From Acinetobacter proteolyticus (lineage in GTDB: Bacteria > Pseudomonadota > Gammaproteobacteria > Pseudomonadales > Moraxellaceae), in contig NZ_KB849179.1 of the NCBI RefSeq assembly GCF_000367945.1, positions 1,206,935 through 1,270,934 of the forward strand: 64,000 nt of DNA, in the 5' to 3' direction. The position numbers and the translations under genes are program-made. The notes beneath the pieces were generated by a model. The model saw nothing but the letters and a program-made list of their open reading frames with translations. It ran no database searches and was not told where the DNA came from. Positions within the stretch are counted from its first letter, which is position 1. The number at the start of each line of letters is the position of its first letter. Shown one piece after another: positions 43,999-53,266 of the stretch.

Positions 43999-46713
43999 TT
44001 AAAGCTGTGGACCAATAAAGAAATGTAATCGAATTGGATTGTTATCATTAGAAATACCCGATGCGATATCTAATCGAATTGGTCCAATTGGCGATCTCCA
44101 GCGGATACCAACACCCACACTATATTCTGTTGGGTTGCTAAATTGTTTGTCATACGCATTACCAAAGTCCGAGAACACCGCAGCACGCCAGCCATCTTTA
44201 AATTGATAATTATATTCTAAAGAGCCAACCCCTAAGGCTTGACCACCTATCTTATAGCCGTTTTCTTCAGGTGATAAGCTCTTATAGTCGAAACCACGTA
44301 AAGACTGATCACCACCGGTAAAGAAGCGCAAGTTATAAGGGACTTTATTAAAGTCATCGGTAAAAATATAACTTGCATCGCCACGACCGACAAATTGGTG
44401 ATTGTCGTTTTCACCCAATGAATAGATGAAGCGCCAACCAGCACTTACAATTGCCATATTGGCATCAGAGAGTAAAGACTCTGTTCCCAATTCCACTTTA
44501 TAGGTTTGCTTAAAACCACGGGTTGGATTTAATCGGGTATTACTGTTGGTTTTTGATGCTTCATAACCTAAGAGCAAAGATTCTTGCTCAGAATCAATTC
44601 CTGAAACTTTAAAAGCATCAGGTAACTCATCGACATTGACATCACCTTTTTTGGTGAGGCGGTCTAAACGATAACGCAAACCAAACGTATGTTGCCAATC
44701 GCCCAATGGATTTTTAATGACACGTTCACCACCCAGTACCGCAGATTCAACCAATAAGTTGACATCTGGACCAATATCATCACGGGTTTCACGTTCATAA
44801 CCACCGACAAGGTTGAAATAGTCATTCAATGGATGTTTATAGGGAATACTATAGCGACCATCAATCGATTGACGGATTTCTGAAACCTCGACGTTGGCAT
44901 CGAAAGAATGTCCATATTTATTGACGATGGCACGACGGTACTGAGTACGAATACGTGCACCCGTATCTGTCCCATAACCAATACCTGTTTCAAGGCTATT
45001 TAAACGATCGGCATTCAATGTCACCACGACAGGAATTTTGCGTTCTGCCCGTGCTTGCTCTTCGAGTTTTTGACGTTCTTCATCATCTTCATCATGCGCC
45101 GGCGGCATTGGCATTGAACGCGCCAAAGCAGGTTGTGCAGGTTCAGCACCCGAGAACTGTGATTCATCTACCACGTCCTGCGTCACTTCTTGTGCCGAAG
45201 TGATTTTTGCACGGGCAAGATCTGCCTTTTGTTGGCTGCTCATCAATTGTGATTCTTGCACACGTTGCTGATCAACCAAGGCCTGTAAGTCCGGTGGTAA
45301 ATCCAAAGGCGGCTGAATGGCATCCGGTTTGATCGTATCAACCAAGGTATAGTTAAAATAACGACTATTGGTTAAGTTGTTTGCCAAGACATTGACACGC
45401 CAGAAAGCATAATCATCGTCTTCTTTCCACGGTGCCAAACTGTCGAGAACCTTTTGGGTGAGTGGCAATGGCTTACTCGGATCACTCATCCGATACTCAA
45501 CTTTCTTTAACTTATAACGCTCGCCCGTTTCATACTTTAAATTAATTTCAGCGGTTTTTTCAGGCTGAGTAATTTTGACATCATGCAATCGCCAAAATGC
45601 ATCAAAATAACCGTTATCCGAAGCCACCGTAGTAATTTTGGTTTTGGTTGCTTCATATAGGCCGTGATTGAAAATATCACCTTCATCCTGTTCTGGAATT
45701 AAGCGAATGACTTGGAATTGCGGCGTATTGGCACCTGCACCGGTAAATTCAATATTTTGTTCTTTAATCTTAACGGGTTCATTTGGAACCACAATCACCT
45801 TCACCTTGCTATCACTTTCTTTCACAAAGGTATAAGTGGCATTGTAATAACCTACCGCTTGCGCCGCCTGATTGGTCAAAGCTCGCAATTGCGGTAAGGC
45901 AACATTAAAATCTTCAAAAGATTCTTGGGTGAAGCTGGATAATTTGGCTTTGATATTCAGTGCCAAAATCGCAGGTGCACCCGTCACATCGGCTGAAATA
46001 CGCGGAATTTTATCCGTACTGAGTAAATTATCTGGGCGGAAACGATTCACAATTCGCTTGAAGAACCCAACCTTTTCCTGCGGTTGATCAGACTTTGGTT
46101 GCAAATCAGCTAATGTTTTACCTGTTTCATTGGCTTCAACCACAATCTTACTGTCGGCTTGAATCTCTCCCATCAACTGGTCAATATTCAACGGCGCTTG
46201 TTTGATTTCCGTCAGTTCAGTCTGTGAGGCATCTGTGATGATAGGCTCAGGATTTCTTGCCGTGTTTTCGCGATACGCTTGTGCTTCATTCTTCGCATCT
46301 TCTGCAACACGGAAGATTTCATTTGCCATGTTTTGATCGACAGGGATTACAGGCAGATTTTCTAAATTTTCATCTAACTGAATCGGTTTCAATTCGTTAA
46401 TTTGATTAGTGGATTGTTCTTGTTCTTTTAATGCGGCCAAACTGTCTTGCCCAGGCAATACCCCTTGATCTGCAAGATTGATTGCTGGCGCAGTCGGTGC
46501 TGATGCAGGAACTGCCGGTTCCATGGCTGGTTCGGTCTGCTCAAGCGCCTGATTTTCAGGCACAGTTAAATTTTGTTCTTGTGCATAAGCAACTGATATA
46601 CAAGAAATAATTAAAAAACCACTACAAATAAGTTTAGGAAAACCCTGCATTTTAAAAATTAAATGCATAGAATGAACCAGTGTCGACTGTTTAAACTTCG
46701 TTTTAGATGGCAT
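43999..46713 (-). CDS. tamA: Translocation and assembly module TamA (Omp85 family)
   Basis: Outer-membrane Omp85 protein of 904 residues. After a signal region (core ICSGFLIISCISVAYA, about 30-44) comes an unusually long, Pro/Glu/Ala/Gln-rich segment to about residue 210, then POTRA domains and a C-terminal 16-strand barrel ending in HFFIGPQL. The usual TamA has about 580 residues, so the insert is a lineage feature. An internal Met at 16 or 22 may be the true start. It forms an operon with tamB. Confidence 0.9.
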   Translation of the reverse strand: MPSKTKFKQSTLVHSMHLIFKMQGFPKLICSGFLIISCISVAYAQEQNLTVPENQALEQTEPAMEPAVPASAPTAPAINLADQGVLPGQDSLAALKEQEQSTNQINELKPIQLDENLENLPVIPVDQNMANEIFRVAEDAKNEAQAYRENTARNPEPIITDASQTELTEIKQAPLNIDQLMGEIQADSKIVVEANETGKTLADLQPKSDQPQEKVGFFKRIVNRFRPDNLLSTDKIPRISADVTGAPAILALNIKAKLSSFTQESFEDFNVALPQLRALTNQAAQAVGYYNATYTFVKESDSKVKVIVVPNEPVKIKEQNIEFTGAGANTPQFQVIRLIPEQDEGDIFNHGLYEATKTKITTVASDNGYFDAFWRLHDVKITQPEKTAEINLKYETGERYKLKKVEYRMSDPSKPLPLTQKVLDSLAPWKEDDDYAFWRVNVLANNLTNSRYFNYTLVDTIKPDAIQPPLDLPPDLQALVDQQRVQESQLMSSQQKADLARAKITSAQEVTQDVVDESQFSGAEPAQPALARSMPMPPAHDEDDEERQKLEEQARAERKIPVVVTLNADRLNSLETGIGYGTDTGARIRTQYRRAIVNKYGHSFDANVEVSEIRQSIDGRYSIPYKHPLNDYFNLVGGYERETRDDIGPDVNLLVESAVLGGERVIKNPLGDWQHTFGLRYRLDRLTKKGDVNVDELPDAFKVSGIDSEQESLLLGYEASKTNSNTRLNPTRGFKQTYKVELGTESLLSDANMAIVSAGWRFIYSLGENDNHQFVGRGDASYIFTDDFNKVPYNLRFFTGGDQSLRGFDYKSLSPEENGYKIGGQALGVGSLEYNYQFKDGWRAAVFSDFGNAYDKQFSNPTEYSVGVGIRWRSPIGPIRLDIASGISNDNNPIRLHFFIGPQL

Positions 46714-46875
46714 GTAAAACTCTAAATTTGTTTTTTAATTTATCGTTTTTGACGGGTGAAATAACTTCAAATCTTTGATTTTTCATCCAATCAGACCTAG
46801 GTATCATACATGCATTTCATCACATTTTTACAGTTCGTCACATTTTTTTATAAATCACAATGAAGTGAACACACG

Positions 46876-48195
46876 ATGAAACAAGACGAGCACTTAATGA
46901 CTTCGCGTCGGTTCGCCCCGATGTTTTTCACTCAGTTCTTTGGCGCACTTAATGATAATGTTTATAAGCAAGCGCTGCTGTTAGTTATTACCTATGGCTG
47001 GATTCAACAACAAAGTGCTCCCGTTAGTACCTTAAATAATCTAGCTGCTTTATTGTTTATTTTACCCTACTTCTTTTTTTCAGCAACTGCTGGCCAAATC
47101 GCGGATAAATACGAGCGCTCGCAACTGATTCGCTTCATTAAAATATTAGAAATCGTAATCATGTTGATTGGTACGGCTGGCTTCTTGCTCGGAAATTTAT
47201 GGTTACTGCTATTCGCTTTATTTTTAATGGGCACTCACTCCACCTGTTTTGGTCCAATCAAATATGCAATTTTGCCTGAAATTTTAAAGCCGCAAGAGCT
47301 CATGTCAGGCAATGCCTTGTTTCAGTCAGGCACATCAATTGCGATTTTGCTGGGAATGATTCTCGGCGGCGCCGTGATTGCTTCTTCTGAGGGCAATCTG
47401 CTCTGGATCAGTGTCACCGTTGTGGCAATTGCTTGCTTAGGCTATTTGTGTAGTCGTTTTATCTTGCCACAGAAAGTCGCTGCACCCGATTTAAAAATTG
47501 ACTGGAACTTTATTCGCACCAGTTTTCAAACCATCAAATATGCCAAAAGCATCCCTGTTATATTTGTAATTTTGTTGGGTAACTCTTGGTATTGGTTCTA
47601 TGGCGCAACCTACCTAACCCAGATTCCGCAACTGACTCAACAAAACCTGCATGCTTCTGAAAATGTAGTGAGCCTATTACTCACCTTTTTCTCGGTTGGT
47701 ATTGGCGTCGGTTCCTTACTCTGTCGAAGAATTGGCGGCTCGGATATTAATATTAAGATGGTGCCTTATGGTGCAATGGGCTTAACTGTTTTTGCGCTAT
47801 ATCTGGCAGCAAGCCTTGCCTTTGTACCTGAGCGTACAGGTGAGTTACTCAGCTTAAAAGATATGTTTACGCTTGGTGCGGTCTATTACCATGTGATGCT
47901 AGCCGTGACTTTGCTGGGCATTAGCGGTGGATTTTATATTGTGCCACTCTATGCCATGATGCAAGCCTATTCTCCACGTTCACATCGAGCGCGTGTCGTC
48001 GCAGCAAATAATATTTTAAATGCTGTATTTATGGTCTCTTCCGCAGTTTTTTCAATTTTAATCTTAAGCATTTTAAAAATTGATATTAAAATCTTATTTA
48101 CCATTACCGCTGTTTTAAGTGCAATTTTCTCATTTTGGTTATTAAAACGTCTAAAACCTTTATTGGAAAATGCGCCCAATACTTTAGAGGATTAA
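46876..48195 (+). CDS. MFS transporter, LplT-like
   Basis: Major-facilitator protein of 439 residues with about 12 membrane segments and the FTQFFGALNDNVYKQA start found in lysophospholipid transporter LplT and in the transporter part of Aas fusions. Import of lysophospholipids across the inner membrane for re-acylation is the likely role. There is no acyltransferase beside it. It is 3 bp from coq7 and divergent from tamA. Confidence 0.75.
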   Translation: MKQDEHLMTSRRFAPMFFTQFFGALNDNVYKQALLLVITYGWIQQQSAPVSTLNNLAALLFILPYFFFSATAGQIADKYERSQLIRFIKILEIVIMLIGTAGFLLGNLWLLLFALFLMGTHSTCFGPIKYAILPEILKPQELMSGNALFQSGTSIAILLGMILGGAVIASSEGNLLWISVTVVAIACLGYLCSRFILPQKVAAPDLKIDWNFIRTSFQTIKYAKSIPVIFVILLGNSWYWFYGATYLTQIPQLTQQNLHASENVVSLLLTFFSVGIGVGSLLCRRIGGSDINIKMVPYGAMGLTVFALYLAASLAFVPERTGELLSLKDMFTLGAVYYHVMLAVTLLGISGGFYIVPLYAMMQAYSPRSHRARVVAANNILNAVFMVSSAVFSILILSILKIDIKILFTITAVLSAIFSFWLLKRLKPLLENAPNTLED

Positions 48196-48198
48196 TAT

Positions 48199-48834
48199 AT
48201 GCGTCATTATACAGGTCTCGATAAACTTATTAATTCTTTTGATCAAGCATTGCGTAGTTTGGTACCAGGCGCAACCAGTGCACAACGGAATAATCCTGCC
48301 AACGATGAACCTTCACAACTTTGTGTCAGTGATGCCCGTCATGTTGCAGGTTTGATGCGTGTCAATCATAGTGGTGAAGTTTGTGCTCAAGCGCTCTATC
48401 ACGGTCAGGCACTCACTGCAAAATTACCGCATGTTCGTGAAGAAATGCAACAAGCTGCAATTGAAGAACAAGACCATTTGGCTTGGTGTGAAGATCGTCT
48501 AAAAGAGTTAGATAGTCACACCAGTGTCTTAAATCCAATTTGGTATGGCCTGTCCTATGGTATGGGAGCAATTGCAGGGATTGCTGGCGACAAATACAGC
48601 TTAGGCTTTGTCGCAGAAACTGAACGTCAAGTTAGCCAACACTTGCAGGAACATATTCAACAACTTCCTGCACATGATGAACGTTCACGTAAAATTCTGG
48701 TCCAGATGAATGAAGATGAATTGCATCACCGTGATACGGCCTTAGAAGCAGGTGGTGTGAACTTACCCGCGCCTGTGCGGATTACCATGACCGCCATTTC
48801 AAAGCTCATGACTAAAACCAGTTATTATCTTTAA
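48199..48834 (+). CDS. coq7: Demethoxyubiquinone hydroxylase Coq7
   Basis: Diiron hydroxylase (211 residues) of ubiquinone synthesis; it adds the C6 hydroxyl to demethoxyubiquinone. Ligand motifs are RVNHSGEVCAQ, EEQDH and EDELHH. It begins 3 bp after the LplT-like gene and is probably co-transcribed. A terminator follows. Confidence 0.93.
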   Translation: MRHYTGLDKLINSFDQALRSLVPGATSAQRNNPANDEPSQLCVSDARHVAGLMRVNHSGEVCAQALYHGQALTAKLPHVREEMQQAAIEEQDHLAWCEDRLKELDSHTSVLNPIWYGLSYGMGAIAGIAGDKYSLGFVAETERQVSQHLQEHIQQLPAHDERSRKILVQMNEDELHHRDTALEAGGVNLPAPVRITMTAISKLMTKTSYYL

Positions 48835-48841
48835 GTTATCC

Positions 48842-48869
48842 AAGGGAATTATCGAAAGCTAATTCCCTT
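48842..48869. terminator. Terminator after coq7
   Basis: 10-bp perfect stem AAGGGAATTA / TAATTCCCTT followed by TT; it separates convergent genes. Confidence 0.65.
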
Positions 48870-48893
48870 TTGATTTAGCTCATAGCATCAAAA

Positions 48894-49373
48894 TTAACGA
48901 AACACAATTTTGCCTTTATCGGTCGAATAACGATCATTCCAATAACTTTGTGATTGCTTGTCTAAATCGGTGAAAATAGTGTAATCGATTTTACCCTGCC
49001 TAAAACTTAATTGGTCACTCTTCTTCACCGCAATAACACGCGTGTCATTGACCCAAACTCGCTGTTGCTGATCAATTTTAATCACAGCCAAAGCTGTGCC
49101 ATCTGATCTTTCCGCAATCCACTGTGGTTGCTGCGTTGTTGTTGATGTACTCGGACTTGGTACCTCTACCGTTTGCTCGATAAAACCCGCCTTGCTATTT
49201 TCTTCTTTACTTTTGCTAATATCACAGCCTTGTGCTTCACTGACTTGGGTACAACCTGATTGTTCTAATTGTTGTCTATATTTGGCATCAATTGCATAGG
49301 CTGAGTTCATGCTGCCATAGAGGACAATCCCCAAGGCAATAAGTAACTTGGCTTGCATAAATAATTCCTTCAT
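48894..49373 (-). CDS. Hypothetical exported protein
   Basis: Predicted periplasmic protein of 159 residues with a signal peptide ending SAYA (start at 49373, or 49358 at the second Met). Two Cys lie in the N-terminal third, followed by a Ser/Thr-rich stretch (VPSPSTSTTTQQ) and a beta-rich C-terminus. I do not recognise a family. Confidence 0.55.
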   Translation of the reverse strand: MKELFMQAKLLIALGIVLYGSMNSAYAIDAKYRQQLEQSGCTQVSEAQGCDISKSKEENSKAGFIEQTVEVPSPSTSTTTQQPQWIAERSDGTALAVIKIDQQQRVWVNDTRVIAVKKSDQLSFRQGKIDYTIFTDLDKQSQSYWNDRYSTDKGKIVFR

Positions 49374-49444
49374 TATTCGCTTGTTATCTATTTAAACATC
49401 CCTTTATACAGGCGTATGTAACTCAAATGTGTTTCGTCACAAAC

Positions 49445-49477
49445 AAAAAATCCATGGAGGCAACCATGGATTTTTTT
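49445..49477 (-). terminator. Terminator of the DUF2799 gene
   Basis: 13-bp perfect stem AAAAAATCCATGG / CCATGGATTTTTT with loop AGGCAA, flanked by A/T runs. Confidence 0.85.
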
Positions 49478-49501
49478 AATCGGATACTAAAACTGAAGGG
49501 T

Positions 49502-50053
49502 TTAATATAAACCATGTTCTGCCTTAAAGCGTTCTAGATTTCGAACCGCTTGATGATAACGTGACTGTACCCAGCTGCTATTGATGCGTAGATCATATAA
49601 ACGTTTCTGATAATCATCCCGAACTTTAGTTGAAAGGTCTTTTCGTTCTAACTCTTTTAAATAACGGTTCATATCATTTTGGGAACGATTAAACTCCGAA
49701 TCTGCTTGATAGTATTCATTAGCCACTTGATAGTAGCTGCGCAAGGATTCGCGTTTTTCGACTGGACAAACCCGAATATCACCACGACCTTCAAGCGCTT
49801 CGCTAAAGATATTTTCTGGGCGGCAATAATAGCCCAAACCTTTTTGATAGCCTTGTTCATATAGCTTCTGATTGGGCACAATATTGGCTTTTTGACAGGA
49901 AGAATAGTATTTATCTAAACGTGAATCACGTCCATCCGAACCATCTTTTTCGCCTACATTGAACCAGTTTGCTGTTTTACATTGCTCGACACTCATGGTC
50001 GCGCAGCCCGAAAGTAAAACCGTTAAAGTTGCTAAAATTAAAATAAGTTTCAT
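49502..50053 (-). CDS. DUF2799 lipoprotein
   Basis: Lipoprotein of 183 residues (lipobox LLSGC, Cys17) with the DUF2799 pattern C-x-T-A-N-W-F-x-V-G-x-x-D-G near its mature start, and a charged coiled-coil-like C-terminus. The function of the family is unknown. Confidence 0.75.
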   Translation of the reverse strand: MKLILILATLTVLLSGCATMSVEQCKTANWFNVGEKDGSDGRDSRLDKYYSSCQKANIVPNQKLYEQGYQKGLGYYCRPENIFSEALEGRGDIRVCPVEKRESLRSYYQVANEYYQADSEFNRSQNDMNRYLKELERKDLSTKVRDDYQKRLYDLRINSSWVQSRYHQAVRNLERFKAEHGLY

Positions 50054-50093
50054 AAAAAACTTCCTATTATTATAGTGTTACTTCATTAAAGTA

Positions 50094-50528
50094 TTACATT
50101 GTAATGACAGGATAATGCATACTTTGAAGATAGGCTAAATCTGCGTGCTGCCATAAATCATATAGAGGAATTTTTACATCCAAAGCCAATGGTAACTTTT
50201 TTGGATTAAATTGCATATGTTCTAAAGTTTCACCCCACGCAATCACATCAATGTCCAAACTGATGTGATGTGATGGACGAACCCGACCAGATTGTGCTTC
50301 TAGTTTTTTAAGGATCTCAGTTACTTCATCAACATGAAGTTGACTTTTTAATAGACAAGCTGAATTCCAATAATCTGCCCCGATTCCATCCCGACATGGA
50401 ATTTCATAAATCGGAGAAAATTCCACTGTGCCCAAACTGGAAATCTGCTCATAGGCAAAAGTGAAATTTTTTTGTTGTTGGACATTACTCGCCAGTGCGA
50501 GCGCAAAAATTGTTTCTGTTGCGTTCAA
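50094..50528 (-). CDS. folK: HPPK-like folate pathway kinase
   Basis: Pyrophosphokinase of the HPPK family acting on 6-hydroxymethyl-dihydropterin in folate synthesis, 144 residues. The C-terminal signature is a variant (RVRPSHHISLDIDVIAWG) of R-x-x-D-[IL]-D-[IL]. Its start lies inside the 3' end of folB (44-bp overlap), which supports co-expression of two steps of one pathway. The N-terminus is rather short compared with E. coli FolK. Confidence 0.78.
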   Translation of the reverse strand: MNATETIFALALASNVQQQKNFTFAYEQISSLGTVEFSPIYEIPCRDGIGADYWNSACLLKSQLHVDEVTEILKKLEAQSGRVRPSHHISLDIDVIAWGETLEHMQFNPKKLPLALDVKIPLYDLWQHADLAYLQSMHYPVITM

Positions 50529-50865
50529 GGCGAATTCCTACTGCATTGGCTTGTGCAATGATGGCGGGTTTGCGAATGGTGATCGTGATTGATTCGATCG
50601 AGGGGAAAGTCGAAAATAGACATTCAAGCACCAATTGTGCGGCGTGCTCAATCAGTTTCGGTTTCGCCTCTTGTATAACTTGGGCTGCAAGCTCGCAGAT
50701 TTGCGCATAGTTGAGTGTATCTTCCAGCTCATCCGAGTATGCAGCTTGTGATAGATCATTATGAATGGTGAGATCTAGCATTAAAGGTTGAATAATTTGG
50801 CGCTCCCAGTTGAAACAGCCAACCACAGTATCAACCTTCAACCCTTCAATTATAATGGCATCCAT
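50485..50865 (-). CDS. folB: Dihydroneopterin aldolase
   Basis: FolB (126 residues) cleaves dihydroneopterin in folate synthesis. It has the family start IIIEGLKVDTVVGCFNWER and the LNYAQICELAAQVIQE block. It overlaps folK by 44 bp. Confidence 0.9.
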   Translation of the reverse strand: MDAIIIEGLKVDTVVGCFNWERQIIQPLMLDLTIHNDLSQAAYSDELEDTLNYAQICELAAQVIQEAKPKLIEHAAQLVLECLFSTFPSIESITITIRKPAIIAQANAVGIRLERNRNNFCARTGE

Positions 50866-50891
50866 AATGACCTAATGAACCGATAAATGAA

Positions 50892-52190
50892 TTAATGCTT
50901 TAAAAACGAAGCAGGTTCAATATTGTGAACCATTTTTAAACGTTGGTCAGCATAAATATCGGTATATGGTGCGAGAACACGCATGAAACGATCAAAATAT
51001 AGCATTTGCTTGAATAACAAAGCGAAGTCACGCGGGAATTTGATACCGTGACGCTCACCGACAGCCACCATATCCATCATGATGTCATTCAAATCTGCAG
51101 GATTGGAACTCAGAATTTCTTGCGGATCTGCCAGTAATACACCGCTAAATAAACGCTCTAAATCGTCAGCCAAGACTTGAGTGTCAATTTTCTGATGCGT
51201 CATGCCCATTTTCAGCATATTCTCAGCCATCGCAATATAATTGGTATGCTGTAAAGCATCCATAAATGCCATGCACGCAGTCCAGACTTCTGGCTTTAAC
51301 TGACCGACAATACCAAAGTCGATAAAACCAATACGACCATCTTCAAGCAGCATCAGATTGCCTGCATGTAAATCGGCATGGAAACTCTTACATAACATTA
51401 AGCTACCAAACCAAGTATTCATCGCAGTAATCAAGACTTGCGTCGGGTCTTTGGCGTATTGTTTCACCACATCAAAGTCAGTCAATGACACACCATACAA
51501 ACGCTGCATAGTGAGTACACGGCGAGTGGAAAACTGGTGATAAACTTTTGGTGCAGTTGCCGCTTGGTTACCTGACACATTCAAGTACTGAATAAAGTCA
51601 TCCAGATTCTGCGCTTCTTCAATAAAATCAACTTCACGCACCATACGTGTTTTGATCTCATCTACGATTTCAGAAAGGGATGCAAACTTGATTTTTGGAA
51701 CGGCTTTTTCTAAAAGTTTTGTTGCCCAATGCACTACATTTAAGTCGGTATATAAAATAGTTTCTACACCTGGTTTTTGAACCTTTAATACCACATCTTC
51801 ACCCGTGACTAATCGAGCAGCATGGACTTGTGCAATTGATGCTGAAGCCAAAGGTTTTTCATCAATAAAACTAAAAATTTCATTGAGATTGCGACCTTCA
51901 AACTCTTCTGCCAATACTTTTTGAATATAGCTAAATGGTAAGGTCGGGGTTTGATCTAAACAGCCTTGGAATTCCTGAACATATTCGCGGGGGAATAAAG
52001 AAGGCGTACTGGCAATAAATTGTCCCAGTTTGATATAAGTCGAACCAAGCGACTCAAAGGTCTCACGCATAAGTTTGGCGTTGCTTGGTTTTTCAGTTGC
52101 ATATTTCACACCGGCTTGTGCTGCAACCACCACTGTCTCACCAATACGTGCAACAGATCGTAATCCATCGAATAAAATATTTCTTTTCAT
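50892..52190 (-). CDS. ABC1/UbiB-family atypical kinase
   Basis: Atypical protein kinase-like protein (432 residues) of the UbiB/ADCK family, which supports ubiquinone synthesis or lipid handling. Motifs: STYIKLGQ (KxGQ), PLASASIAQ (AxAS), HADLHAGN and IDFG. There is no UbiB-type C-terminal membrane hairpin, so it may be an AarF-like relative and not the main UbiB. Confidence 0.8.
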   Translation of the reverse strand: MKRNILFDGLRSVARIGETVVVAAQAGVKYATEKPSNAKLMRETFESLGSTYIKLGQFIASTPSLFPREYVQEFQGCLDQTPTLPFSYIQKVLAEEFEGRNLNEIFSFIDEKPLASASIAQVHAARLVTGEDVVLKVQKPGVETILYTDLNVVHWATKLLEKAVPKIKFASLSEIVDEIKTRMVREVDFIEEAQNLDDFIQYLNVSGNQAATAPKVYHQFSTRRVLTMQRLYGVSLTDFDVVKQYAKDPTQVLITAMNTWFGSLMLCKSFHADLHAGNLMLLEDGRIGFIDFGIVGQLKPEVWTACMAFMDALQHTNYIAMAENMLKMGMTHQKIDTQVLADDLERLFSGVLLADPQEILSSNPADLNDIMMDMVAVGERHGIKFPRDFALLFKQMLYFDRFMRVLAPYTDIYADQRLKMVHNIEPASFLKH

Positions 52191-52246
52191 AATCTTTCTT
52201 GCCTCACAGATGGCATTAGTTTAGCAAATTTTGCTCAATTTACCGA

Positions 52247-53104
52247 TCAAGTTGCCTGACAAACTGGACAATTTACATCTTTTTCAAATTTAAGAATACG
52301 TTGCGATAGATTTAAGCCATTCCAAAGTAATAATTTTTGCTTGAGTGGCGTCAGACCAAGCCCTAAAAATAGCAAAGTGTGATGTGCTTGTAATGACGCT
52401 ATCATTACAGGTGTAGTTGCCAATACGCCAGACTCTGCACAGCGTAGCCCTTCATTGGCATGATCTTCTTTTGGAAACAGGCATTCATAACAGGCTGAAT
52501 CCGACTCCACCATAAACATCTGCCCTTCAAAACCAATCGCGGATGCGCTGATAAGTGGCACTTGATTTTTTTTACACACCGCATTGACCAGATAACGGGT
52601 GCTAAAATTATCACAACCATCTAAGACTACATCTTGATGCTGTACGAGTTCATCAGCATTCGTTTCATCGAATCGTATATTTTGATAGCTGACCTGTATA
52701 TGTGGATTAATATCTTGTAGATGTTTGGCCAATATTTCAGCTTTGTATCGACCTAAATCATTTGTTGTAAATGCGATTTGTCTTTGTAGATTACTTATTT
52801 CAATGGTATCGGCATCGACAATGGTAATCTTGCCCACACCTGCGCGTGCCAATAGCTCGGCACTGGTACAACCAATCCCGCCTGCTCCGATGATCAGTAC
52901 ATTGGCGAGTTTGAGTTTTTCTTGTGCTTCGATATCCCAACCATCTAATAAAATCTGACGACTATAGAGATGCATTTCCTCATTACTTAGCTCAAATTCG
53001 TTTTCTAAATGGTCTGACACGTGAATTGCTTCTTTATCATCAAGGGTAATGCTGATTTTAAGTCGATGTCGGATTTGAGGAAAGTAATAAATTGGAACGA
53101 ACAC
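52247..53104 (-). CDS. ThiF/MoeB-type E1-like adenylyltransferase
   Basis: E1-like enzyme that adenylates a ubiquitin-fold sulfur carrier (MoaD or ThiS). The Rossmann motif GAGGIGCTSAELLARAGVGKITIVDAD, the catalytic region and two zinc CxxC pairs (CYEC and CPVC near the C-terminus) are visible. The start is uncertain: ATG at 53104 gives 285 residues, while a GTG at 53020 (257 residues) fits the family length better, since MoeB proteins start shortly before YSRQILL. A longer start would overlap the CRISPR leader region only slightly. Confidence 0.8.
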   Translation of the reverse strand: MFVPIYYFPQIRHRLKISITLDDKEAIHVSDHLENEFELSNEEMHLYSRQILLDGWDIEAQEKLKLANVLIIGAGGIGCTSAELLARAGVGKITIVDADTIEISNLQRQIAFTTNDLGRYKAEILAKHLQDINPHIQVSYQNIRFDETNADELVQHQDVVLDGCDNFSTRYLVNAVCKKNQVPLISASAIGFEGQMFMVESDSACYECLFPKEDHANEGLRCAESGVLATTPVMIASLQAHHTLLFLGLGLTPLKQKLLLWNGLNLSQRILKFEKDVNCPVCQAT

Positions 53105-53266
53105 TGTTTTCTTTTGACAAAAAGCTGTTTTTACCCCAATATTTTTCTTACTCTTTAACAGCTTAATAAAATCAATAAGTTACTATATCAGTTAAAAACT
53201 TTGGGTATTTCTGCCTTTTTGGATATAACTTGATGTTTTAGCTTATATTATCTTCATTATTTTATA
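53105..53266 (+). promoter_or_regulatory. CRISPR leader
   Basis: AT-rich sequence directly upstream of the first repeat, as expected of a type I-F leader that carries the crRNA promoter and the adaptation signals. It contains a perfect IHF consensus (53170-53182). It also contains the promoter region of the divergent ThiF-type gene. Confidence 0.7.
53170..53182 (+). promoter_or_regulatory. IHF consensus site in the leader
   Basis: AATCAATAAGTTA matches WATCAANNNNTTR in every position. It lies 85-97 bp upstream of the first repeat. IHF bends leaders in type I-E and I-F adaptation. Confidence 0.6.

Noticed and set aside
50485-50528. Apparent gene overlap of folB and folK as a sequencing error
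   Set aside because: Both frames are complete and conserved to their ends; overlap is a normal feature of this gene pair.
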